A DNA stretch of 12,364 nt, taken from an uncultured Bacilli bacterium (lineage in GTDB: Bacteria > Bacillota_I > Bacilli_A > RF39 > UBA660). The stretch spans positions 1 to 12,364 of the forward strand of contig CANPYU010000019.1 of the NCBI GenBank assembly GCA_947588665.1, written 5' to 3'. The position numbers and the translations under genes are program-made. Shown here piece after piece: positions 6,498 through 12,364 of the stretch. The notes beneath the pieces were generated by a model. That model did no database searches. It saw nothing but the letters and a program-made list of their open reading frames with translations, and was not told the origin of the DNA. How positions within the stretch are numbered: position 1 is the stretch's first letter; each line of letters opens with the position of its first letter.

Positions 6498-7706
6498 ATG
6501 CATGAAAATATATTAATTGAGTCTCTAGATTATTATGGGAGAGGTATTACCCATATTGGTGGGAAAATAATTTTTGTTAAAGATGCTTTACCAGAAGAAT
6601 TAGTTGATATTAAAATAGTTTTAGATAAGAAAAAATATAGTGAAGCAGAAGTTATAAATTATAGAGTTAAAAGTTCTAAAAGAGTTGATAGTTTATGTCC
6701 ATATTTTAATAAGTGTGGAGGGTGTCAATTATTTTATTATAAATATCAAGATACTTTAAATTTTAAATATGATAAAGTTAAAAATTTGTTGAGTAAAAAT
6801 AAAATAGATTATGATGGCAAGATAGATGTTATTGCTAATTTATATCCTTTAGAATATAGAAATAAGCTTAGTTTAAAAATAATAAATGGGGAAATTGGTT
6901 TTTATGAAGATAGTACTCATAGTTTAGTAGAAATTGATAAGTGTTTAATTGCGAGTCCAGTAATAAATGAAGTTATTAAAAATTATAAATTACTTAATAT
7001 TCATGATGGAGAATTAATTATTAGAGTTAACAATAATAAAGAGGTTCTTTTGATTATTAATACTTTAGATGATAATTATGATATAGAAATTGGAAAATTA
7101 AAAGAAAAAGTTAAATTAGTGGGTATTGTTTATAATAATAAGAGTATTTATGGGGATGATTTTTATTATGAGAGACTTGATAATAAACTTTTTAAAGTAA
7201 GTTATGATTCTTTTTTTCAGGTTAATCCTTATATAACTAAAGAATTATTTAAATTAGTAAATGATAATATAGATTTTAACAGTGTAGTTTTAGATTTATA
7301 TAGTGGAGTTGGTACTTTAAGTATTGTCGCAGCTTCAAAAGCAAAAGCTGTTTATAGTGTGGAAATAGTTAAGAATGCTGTTTTAAATGGAAGTTTGAAT
7401 GCAAGATTAAATAAATGTGATAATATTAAGTTTTTTTTAGGTGATGTTGCAAGGATAGTCAATAATTTAGAGGTAGATTTTGATACTTTAATTGTTGATC
7501 CACCAAGAAAAGGGTTAGATAAAATAACAAGAGATTTTATTTTAACTAAAAAACCTAAAAAGATTATATATATTTCATGTGATTTGTATACTTTAATTAG
7601 AGATTTAAAAATACTTGATATATATAAAATTGAAGATTATAAAATATTAGATATGTTTATTTATACATATCACTTAGAATCTTTTTGTGTTTTAAACTTA
7701 AGATAA
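6498..7706 (+). CDS. rlmD: 23S rRNA (uracil-C5)-methyltransferase, RlmD/RumA family
   Basis: SAM-dependent enzyme that makes 5-methyluridine in 23S rRNA; the Bacillus homologue can modify both 747 and 1939, so the exact target here is not certain. The 402 residues show the full family plan. An N-terminal TRAM RNA-binding domain covers about 1-57. A [4Fe-4S] cluster motif has cysteines 67, 73 and 76 (CPYFNKCGGC), with a fourth at 149. The SAM-binding loop is DLYSGVGTLS, starting at D266, followed by the VDPPRKGLD motif. The catalytic cysteine is C361 in ISCDLYTLIRD, and a final YTYHLESF takes the place of the usual T-HVE block. No key residue is missing. It stands between a candidate terminator upstream and a weak hairpin downstream, so it is probably a single gene. 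TrmA-type tRNA methylation is less likely because TrmA lacks TRAM and the cluster. Confidence 0.93.
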   Translation: MHENILIESLDYYGRGITHIGGKIIFVKDALPEELVDIKIVLDKKKYSEAEVINYRVKSSKRVDSLCPYFNKCGGCQLFYYKYQDTLNFKYDKVKNLLSKNKIDYDGKIDVIANLYPLEYRNKLSLKIINGEIGFYEDSTHSLVEIDKCLIASPVINEVIKNYKLLNIHDGELIIRVNNNKEVLLIINTLDDNYDIEIGKLKEKVKLVGIVYNNKSIYGDDFYYERLDNKLFKVSYDSFFQVNPYITKELFKLVNDNIDFNSVVLDLYSGVGTLSIVAASKAKAVYSVEIVKNAVLNGSLNARLNKCDNIKFFLGDVARIVNNLEVDFDTLIVDPPRKGLDKITRDFILTKKPKKIIYISCDLYTLIRDLKILDIYKIEDYKILDMFIYTYHLESFCVLNLR

Positions 7707-7725
7707 ACTTTTATAAATAAAGGGA

Positions 7726-7747
7726 AAATCAACTATTTAGTTGATTT
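7726..7747 (+). terminator. Hairpin after the rlmD-type gene, weak terminator
   Basis: A perfect 9-bp stem (AAATCAACT with AGTTGATTT) closes a 4-base loop 20 bases after the stop codon. Only three T follow, then AAAAG, so it may act as an mRNA 3' end stabiliser or a weak terminator rather than a strong one. Confidence 0.45.
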
Positions 7748-7811
7748 AAAAGAACAAAAAAATAAATAATTTTTGGCTGTGTAGTTGTATGGTTTGTATA
7801 GATGAAATATA

Positions 7812-7835
7812 ACATAATGAACATAGTTCTTATGT
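7812..7835. repeat. Imperfect inverted repeat upstream of the ZIP transporter promoter
   Basis: ACATAA-T-GAAC pairs with GTTC-TTATGT around an ATA centre: ten base pairs with one bulged T. No T tract follows on either strand, so it is not a terminator. It lies about 100 bp before the -35 and could be a protein-binding site or part of a small RNA; no function is shown. Confidence 0.4.
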
Positions 7836-7933
7836 ACTATTTATATTACTACTATAATTTAACTATCCATATTTGCGAACTAGTCACTTAGAGAGTTTTG
7901 TTGTTTTAACTAGAAAATAATATATTTTAGAAT

Positions 7934-7962
7934 TTGACAGACATATATTTGTATAGTATAAT
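7934..7962 (+). promoter_or_regulatory. Consensus promoter of the ZIP-epimerase-patatin operon
   Basis: TTGACA (7934-7939), a 17-base spacer and TATAAT (7957-7962) match the housekeeping sigma consensus exactly. The start is expected near 7969, leaving a leader of about 28 bases with AGGAAGTGAG before ATG 7998. Such a promoter should be strong unless repressed; no obvious operator palindrome overlaps it. Confidence 0.88.
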
Positions 7963-7997
7963 TTATTTAGGATATATTTTTCAGGAAGTGAGTAATC

Positions 7998-8750
7998 ATG
8001 GATAAAATTTATGGGATATTTTTAACATTAATTGCAGGATTATTCTTTTTAATTGGTGGATTAATATCTTTTAAAGTTCATAATAAAGATAAGTTTAATC
8101 ATTTTAGTGTAGGAATGGCTTTTGTTATTATGATTGGTTTAATTTGTTTAGATTTGATTCCAGAAGTTAGGGAATTATTTCATGATTATTCATGGGGATA
8201 TAGTTTAACTATGGCTATTATTTTTGCTTTAGTTGGTTTTTTAATATTGAAGTTTTTAGATATTTTAGTGCCACATCATCATCATGAACATAAAGATAAT
8301 GAAAAAAATAAGAAAGAGCATATTGAACATATTCATCATGTGGGATTGATTACTATTTTAAGTTTGATATTGCATAATATTTTAGAGGGATTTGCAATAT
8401 TTGGAATGACTGTTAATGATTTTAGAGTGGGCCTTCTTATTGCCCTTTCGGTGGGCTTACATAATATACCTTTGGGAATTCATATATTTAGTGCTTTAGA
8501 TATTCGAGAAAATAAAATATCTGCTTTATGTCTTACTTTTTCTAGTTTAGTTGGAGGTTTAGTATTTTTAGTAATTAGAAATATAAATAATTTAGTTATA
8601 GGTATTATTACTTCTATTACTTTAGGAATGCTTATTTATATTGCATTTTTAGAATTATTACCAGAGATTAGAAATGGAATTAAAAATGAAGAAACTAAGA
8701 TTGGTTTAGGGATAGGATTAATAATTCTTTTGGTTTCATTATTTGTTTAG
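7998..8750 (+). CDS. ZIP-family divalent metal transporter
   Basis: 250-residue polytopic membrane protein of the ZIP family, which takes zinc or related divalent metals into the cytoplasm. About eight membrane segments are visible. A histidine-rich cytoplasmic loop (HHHHEH at 93-98, then H108, H111, H113, H114) sits between segments three and four as in other ZIPs. Segment four carries the metal-site motif HNILEG (H126, N127, E130). Segment five has HNIPLG (H155, N156), where the classic motif is HNxPEG, so the bridging glutamate is Leu159 here. FLELLPE in segment six follows the family pattern. It is first of three genes read from the consensus promoter, with ten bases to the epimerase-like gene. 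Metal specificity cannot be read from the sequence; no Zur or Fur box was recognised. Confidence 0.9.
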   Translation: MDKIYGIFLTLIAGLFFLIGGLISFKVHNKDKFNHFSVGMAFVIMIGLICLDLIPEVRELFHDYSWGYSLTMAIIFALVGFLILKFLDILVPHHHHEHKDNEKNKKEHIEHIHHVGLITILSLILHNILEGFAIFGMTVNDFRVGLLIALSVGLHNIPLGIHIFSALDIRENKISALCLTFSSLVGGLVFLVIRNINNLVIGIITSITLGMLIYIAFLELLPEIRNGIKNEETKIGLGIGLIILLVSLFV

Positions 8751-8759
8751 GAGGTAATT

Positions 8760-9695
8760 ATGAAGAAAGTTTTAGTTACAGGTGCCGCAGGAGTTATTGG
8801 GCAGAAAGTTATTAAATATTTACTTAGTGAAGGGAAATATGAGATTACAGCGCTTGATTTAAGAACAAAAGATGCGATGAAAAAATTAAAAAGATATAGA
8901 AGAAGAATTAATTTAATATATGGAGATATTAATGATAATGTCTTAATTGAAGCATTGGTTAAAGATCAAGATTATATTATTCATTTAGCAAGTGTTATGC
9001 CACCTCTTGCCGATATTAAAAAAGATTTATGTGAGCTAGTGGAATATAATGGTACAGAAAATATTGTAAAAGCAATTAATTTTTATAATCCTGAGTGTAT
9101 GGTTTTATATGCTTCTTCAACTACTATTTATGGAGATGTAGAGGAAGCAAGTGTTAAGTCAGCATTAAATGTTTTACCAATTGATTATTATAGTAAAAAT
9201 AAAATTAAAACAGAAAAATTAATTCAAAATAAACTTAAAAATTATGTTATTTTAAGACTTCCTTTAGTACTTTGCAATCCTAAAAGTAAAGCTTTTATGT
9301 ATAACGTAAAAAGAAGTAGTTATATAGAAGCTATAACTGATAATGATGCAGCATATATGTTTGTAAGTGCTCTTAATAATAGTGATAAACTTAATAGAAA
9401 GATATTTAATGTGGGGGGAGGAGATACTTTAAAAGGTAAGTATGGTGAGATTTTGGCTCGAGTTTTAGATATTTATGGTTTAAGTTGGTCTTATATATTT
9501 AATTTGTTATTTGTAGATAAAAATTTTTATACTCATATATATACTGATGGGGATAAATTAAATGAAATATTAGAGTATCGAAGTGATTCTTTATCATCAT
9601 TTTATATGCGTTTAAAAAGAGGAGTAAGAGGAAGAACAATAGCTAAAATACTTGCTAAGCCGGTGGTTTGGTTTTTAAGGAAGAGATATAAATGA
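8760..9695 (+). CDS. NAD(P)-dependent epimerase/dehydratase-like extended SDR
   Basis: 311-residue cytoplasmic oxidoreductase of the extended short-chain dehydrogenase family. The Rossmann glycine motif is TGAAGVIG (G8, G11, G14). Asp33 at the end of strand two suggests NAD rather than NADP. The GDI near 55-57 and HLAS (75-78) match the cofactor pocket, SST lies at 119-121, and the catalytic pair is Y144 and K148 (YYSKNK). Substrate is unknown; the family acts mostly on nucleotide sugars. The last about 30 residues are strongly basic and end in an aromatic/basic helix, which might hold the protein at the membrane. AGGAGG at 8749-8754 overlaps the stop of the ZIP gene, and the stop codon overlaps the start of the patatin-like gene (ATGA), so all three are one operon. 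Confidence 0.88.
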   Translation: MKKVLVTGAAGVIGQKVIKYLLSEGKYEITALDLRTKDAMKKLKRYRRRINLIYGDINDNVLIEALVKDQDYIIHLASVMPPLADIKKDLCELVEYNGTENIVKAINFYNPECMVLYASSTTIYGDVEEASVKSALNVLPIDYYSKNKIKTEKLIQNKLKNYVILRLPLVLCNPKSKAFMYNVKRSSYIEAITDNDAAYMFVSALNNSDKLNRKIFNVGGGDTLKGKYGEILARVLDIYGLSWSYIFNLLFVDKNFYTHIYTDGDKLNEILEYRSDSLSSFYMRLKRGVRGRTIAKILAKPVVWFLRKRYK

Positions 9696-10747
9696 TTGGA
9701 CTTGCTTTAGAAGGGGGAGGAGTTAGAGGATCTTATCAAGCTGGAGTATATATGGCTATGTATGAATGTGGACTTAAAATAAATGGCGTTAGTGGAACTA
9801 GCATTGGAGCAATTAATGGAGCAGTGATTGCTAGTGGGCATGGAGAGGATTTGCCTAAAATATGGCGGGGGTTATCGATGGCTCATGTTTTTGGATTTTC
9901 TGATGATTTTGTAAACTTATTATTACGAAAAGAAATAAATATTGATTTTATGAAAGTTACTTTAGCAAATATTATTAAAATTTTAAGTAATAAAGGAATA
10001 GAACTTAAAGGGCTTAAAGAAGTAATTGATAAAAATTTAGATGTTGATGAATTAATTAAAAGTGATATTGAATTTGGCCTTTGTACAGTGAGATTTAAAG
10101 ATTTAAAACCTCTTTATTTATTTAAAGAAGATATGAAGCCTGATAAAATAAAAGATTATATATTAGCCAGTTCTTTTTTACCTTTTTTTAAGAAAGAGAA
10201 ATTAATTGATGATAGTTATTATTTAGATGGGGGATTTTATGATTTAGGACCTGTTAATATGCTTTTAAATAAAGGATATGAAACTATTTATTTAGTTAAA
10301 GTGCATGGGATTGGAATTACAAGAAGTTATCCCGCCAATGCAAATGTAATAGTAATAGAGTCTAAAAGAAATTTAGGAAAAGTATTAGATTTAAATCCTG
10401 ATAGAATAGAAGAAAATATAAAGATGGGCTATTATGATACGATTAGAATACTTAAAAATTATGATGGAGAAAAATATGTTTTTAAAAGTAAAAAAGAAGA
10501 GTATTATAAGTTTTTAAATAGAAAAGTTAACGATAAATTATATAAAAGAATAGCAAGATTTTTTAATACTGATACTTATAAAGAAACAACTATTAGAGCT
10601 TTAGAATATATAATGGAAGAAGAAAAGTTTAATTATTATAAAATATATAAAATAGAAAAAGTAATTAGAAAAATAAAGAAAGAATTTAATAAGAAAAATT
10701 TTATATATAATTATGTTAAAAAATTAAGTTTTAATCTAATTAGCTAG
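9692..10747 (+). CDS. Patatin-like phospholipase/esterase
   Basis: 351-residue patatin-family serine hydrolase with a Ser-Asp dyad. The oxyanion motif GGGVRG is at 8-13, the nucleophile Ser37 is in GTSIG, and the catalytic Asp179 is in DGG (DGGFYD). All catalytic elements are intact. There is no signal peptide, so it acts in the cytoplasm or at the inner membrane face, most likely on phospholipids or other lipid esters. Residues from about 230 onward form a Lys/Tyr-rich helical extension beyond the patatin core; its role is unknown. The ATG overlaps the TGA of the epimerase-like gene and AAGGAAG lies just upstream, so the two are translationally coupled. It is the last gene of the operon; no terminator hairpin is seen before the next promoter. 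Confidence 0.92.
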   Translation: MIGLALEGGGVRGSYQAGVYMAMYECGLKINGVSGTSIGAINGAVIASGHGEDLPKIWRGLSMAHVFGFSDDFVNLLLRKEINIDFMKVTLANIIKILSNKGIELKGLKEVIDKNLDVDELIKSDIEFGLCTVRFKDLKPLYLFKEDMKPDKIKDYILASSFLPFFKKEKLIDDSYYLDGGFYDLGPVNMLLNKGYETIYLVKVHGIGITRSYPANANVIVIESKRNLGKVLDLNPDRIEENIKMGYYDTIRILKNYDGEKYVFKSKKEEYYKFLNRKVNDKLYKRIARFFNTDTYKETTIRALEYIMEEEKFNYYKIYKIEKVIRKIKKEFNKKNFIYNYVKKLSFNLIS

Positions 10748-10773
10748 ACATAAATTGATGTTAATGTTATAAT
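10745..10773 (+). promoter_or_regulatory. Promoter of the yebC-family gene
   Basis: TAGACA (10745-10750), a 17-base spacer and TATAAT (10768-10773) with a TG extension (TGTTATAAT). The -35 begins exactly at the stop codon of the patatin-like gene. Transcription should start near 10780, eight bases before the AGGAGGG ribosome binding site. Confidence 0.78.
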
Positions 10774-10799
10774 GAAAAACGGATTTTAGGAGGGATATT

Positions 10800-11519
10800 A
10801 TGGGACGTGCTTATGAGGTAAGAAAAGCTAGTATTCAAAAGACTGGGGCTATGAAGGCTAAACTTTATTCAACTTATGCAAAAGAAATATATTTAGCAGC
10901 AAAAAAGGGAACACCGGAGATTGAGTCTAATGTATTTTTAAAAAGAATTGTTGAAAAGGCTAAAAAAGAACAAGTGCCTAGTGATATTATTAATAGGGCA
11001 ATAGATAAGGCTAAAGGAATGGGGGGAGAAGATTATCATGAAGTTATTTATGAAGGTTTTGGTCCGGGAGCATCAACTTTAATTATTAAAACTTTAACAG
11101 ATAATGTGAATAGAACTGTAGGAATGGTTAGAGCAGCATTTAATAAAGTTAATAAAAGTTTAGGTGTTAGTAATAGTGTAACTTATAATTATGATTATTT
11201 AGCAATATTGTCATTTAAAACGGATAAACAAGAAGAAATATTTGAAGCTTTATTAGAAGCTTTAATTGAACCTATTGAATTTGAATTTTTAGATGGAGAA
11301 TTAACAATAAGTGTTAATCCTAATGATATAAATAGTACTAAAGATGTAATAGAAAAAATAATGGGAAATGTTGAGTATGATATTGATGAAGTGGGAATGT
11401 ATCCAAAAAATAAAGTAGAACTTCAAGGGGAAGATTTAGAAGTATTTGATAAATTATATAAAATGTTAGATGAAATAGATGATGTTACAGAAATATATCA
11501 TAATGTAAGTAATAGATAA
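10800..11519 (+). CDS. YebC/PmpR (TACO1) family protein, YeeI type
   Basis: 239 residues, the same length as Bacillus YeeI. The start MGRAYEVRKASIQK, the helical N-terminal domain with YSTYAKEIYLAAKKG, the signature YEGFGPGASTLIIKTLTDN and NRTVGMVRAAF, and the C-terminal alpha/beta domains are typical of the family. These proteins were long called transcription regulators; more recent work on YebC/TACO1 proteins points to a role in translation, helping ribosomes through difficult stretches such as polyproline. Which role holds here cannot be told from the sequence. It is read from its own promoter, starts six bases after AGGAGGG and ends in a strong terminator, so it is a single-gene unit. 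Confidence 0.93.
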   Translation: MGRAYEVRKASIQKTGAMKAKLYSTYAKEIYLAAKKGTPEIESNVFLKRIVEKAKKEQVPSDIINRAIDKAKGMGGEDYHEVIYEGFGPGASTLIIKTLTDNVNRTVGMVRAAFNKVNKSLGVSNSVTYNYDYLAILSFKTDKQEEIFEALLEALIEPIEFEFLDGELTISVNPNDINSTKDVIEKIMGNVEYDIDEVGMYPKNKVELQGEDLEVFDKLYKMLDEIDDVTEIYHNVSNR

Positions 11520-11521
11520 TT

Positions 11522-11545
11522 AACTAGACAAAATCTAGTTTTTTT
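11522..11545 (+). terminator. Rho-independent terminator after the yebC-family gene
   Basis: AACTAGA (11522-11528) pairs with TCTAGTT (11534-11540) around the loop CAAAA; a run of seven T covers 11539-11545. It lies two bases after the stop codon and only 22 bases before the cysE ATG. Confidence 0.88.
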
Positions 11546-11567
11546 CATATTCTATATTGTGATAGGT

Positions 11568-12062
11568 ATGATAAAATTTTTTAAAAATTTAATAAATGTA
11601 ATTAAAAAAAGAGATCCGGCTATACATAGTAATTTAGAAGTTTTAGTTTATCCTTTTTTTAAAGTTTATATTTATTATAAAATAGCTCATTTTCTTTATT
11701 TACATAAGTTTTATTTTTTAGCACGTTTATTAAGTGAAAAAGCCAAAAAAAGAACAGGAATTGAAATTCATCCAGGAGCAGAGATAGGAAAAAATTTCTT
11801 TATTGATCATGGAATGGGAGTAGTAATTGGAGAAACAACAATAATTGGAGATAATGTGATGTTATATCATGGAGTTACTTTAGGAGGCACAGGTAAAGAA
11901 AAAGAAAAGAGACATCCAACTATTAAAAATAATGTAACAATTGGGGCAGGATCCATAATTTTAGGTAATATTACAATTGGAGAAAATGCAGTAATTGGGG
12001 CAGGATCTATAGTTTTAAAAGATGTAGCCGATAGTCAAGTGGTAGTAGGTATTTATAAATAA
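11568..12062 (+). CDS. cysE: Serine O-acetyltransferase CysE, short form
   Basis: Cytoplasmic acetyltransferase making O-acetylserine from serine and acetyl-CoA, the first step of cysteine synthesis. The 164 residues from this ATG hold a short helical N-terminal region with RDPA (15-18) and AHFLY, then a left-handed beta-helix of hexapeptide repeats. Catalytic elements are present: D80-H81 in [21 protein letters not shown] and H116 in KRHPTI. The C-terminus stops at VVVGIYK, where relatives continue with GVPA plus a tail; that tail helps bind acetyl-CoA and cysteine synthase in other species. The start is uncertain: ATG 11568 fits the family N-terminus but has no proper ribosome binding site, and GTG 11559 in the same frame has none either. 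The gene sits 22 bases after a terminator. No cysK is in view. Confidence 0.9.
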   Translation: MIKFFKNLINVIKKRDPAIHSNLEVLVYPFFKVYIYYKIAHFLYLHKFYFLARLLSEKAKKRTGIEIHPGAEIGKNFFIDHGMGVVIGETTIIGDNVMLYHGVTLGGTGKEKEKRHPTIKNNVTIGAGSIILGNITIGENAVIGAGSIVLKDVADSQVVVGIYK

Positions 12063-12073
12063 TTTAAAAAATA

Positions 12074-12102
12074 AAGACTTTTAGTTAGAAATTTGATACA
12101 AT
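12074..12102 (+). promoter_or_regulatory. Possible promoter of the pyruvate:ferredoxin oxidoreductase gene
   Basis: An extended -10, TGATACAAT (TACAAT at 12097-12102), lies 17 bases after a weak -35 (AAGACT, 12074-12079). No terminator hairpin is visible between cysE and the next gene, so read-through from cysE is also possible. Confidence 0.45.
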
Positions 12103-12118
12103 AGAGATGGTGATTATA

Positions 12119-12364
12119 ATGAAAATCTGTGATGGAAATAAAGCTTGTAGTGATATTGCTTATTTTTTTAGTGAAGTATGTTCAATATATCCAATTACGC
12201 CTTCTAGTCCAATGGCTTCAAATATTGATAGTTTAAGGGAAAATGAATTAAATTTATTTGGTAGTCCAGTTAAATTAATAGAAATGCAAAGTGAAGCAGG
12301 GGCAGCTGGAGCTTTACATGGAGCTTTGATTAGTGGGGCTTTAGCAACAACTTTTACAGCAAGT
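12119..12364 (+). CDS. nifJ: Pyruvate:ferredoxin (flavodoxin) oxidoreductase, N-terminal 82 residues (cut by window end)
   Basis: The enzyme oxidises pyruvate with CoA to acetyl-CoA and CO2 and passes electrons to ferredoxin or flavodoxin; it is oxygen-sensitive and marks anaerobic metabolism. The 82 visible residues are the start of domain I of a protein usually near 1,200 residues long. DGNKACSDIAYFFSEV is followed by YPITPSSPM (T27, thiamine-pyrophosphate contact in the family) and EMQSEAGAAGALHGAL (E59, thiamine-ring activating Glu). The frame is open to the last base. The ATG at 12119 is preceded by an AGATGGTGAT site about six bases away, and the protein begins just where the family does. 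Upstream cysE consumes acetyl-CoA, but a functional link is not shown. A 2-oxoacid oxidoreductase of other specificity is possible but less likely given the match. Confidence 0.94.
   Translation, partial: MKICDGNKACSDIAYFFSEVCSIYPITPSSPMASNIDSLRENELNLFGSPVKLIEMQSEAGAAGALHGALISGALATTFTAS

Larger units (their letters stand above)
7707..7997 (+). other. 291-bp intergenic region without a recognised gene
   Basis: This spacer holds the hairpin at 7726-7747, a second imperfect hairpin at 7812-7835, an AT-rich stretch at 7905-7933 that could serve as an UP element, and the consensus promoter at 7934-7962. I found no tRNA, known riboswitch shape or credible coding frame with a ribosome binding site in the rest. 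It is the longest non-coding stretch in the window. Confidence 0.6.

Noticed and set aside
8274..8291. Run of histidine codons as an engineered tag
   Set aside because: It lies in the middle of a ZIP transporter, in the loop where natural ZIP proteins carry metal-binding histidines.
11939..12007. A 15-base direct repeat (AATTGGGGCAGGATC at 11939-11953 and 11993-12007)
   Set aside because: It lies in frame inside cysE, 54 bases apart (18 codons, three hexapeptide units), and simply reflects the beta-helix repeat of the protein.

Overview
The window is strongly AT-rich and reads as chromosomal DNA of an anaerobic, walled, low-GC Gram-positive bacterium (Bacillota), probably an uncultured gut Bacilli/RF39-like or Erysipelotrichia-like lineage. 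The evidence is a MurC peptidoglycan ligase, the start of a pyruvate:ferredoxin oxidoreductase, AGGAGG-type ribosome binding sites, consensus sigma-A-like promoters, and TGA used as a stop (end of the epimerase gene), which argues against the Mycoplasma code. The genus cannot be fixed from the sequence alone.

Layout. Positions 1-318 hold the 3' end of an Rpn/PD-(D/E)XK-type nuclease gene. It converges on murC (320-1705, minus), and the two share a bidirectional terminator that contains both stop codons. From 1800 to 6471 lies a compact four-gene plus-strand operon with its own extended -10 promoter and a candidate terminator. It encodes two paralogous, exported, cysteine-rich proteins with a VirB2/TrbC-like two-helix membrane hairpin, a six-helix VirB6/TrbL-like membrane protein with a very large cytoplasmic tail, and a small helical cytosolic protein of unknown function. 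This is the most interesting part of the window. It looks like the membrane core of a minimal type IV secretion or conjugation-like machine, but no ATPase, coupling protein or relaxase is visible, and it sits between housekeeping genes.

From 6498 the content is mostly housekeeping or metabolic: an rlmD-type rRNA methyltransferase; a 291-bp spacer holding two hairpins and a perfect consensus promoter; an operon of a ZIP metal transporter, an NAD-dependent epimerase-like SDR and a patatin-like lipase; a YebC-family gene with its own promoter and a strong terminator; a short cysE with an almost absent leader; and the first 82 codons of a pyruvate:ferredoxin oxidoreductase, cut by the window end.

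No rRNA, tRNA, CRISPR array, insertion sequence ends or prophage genes were seen.
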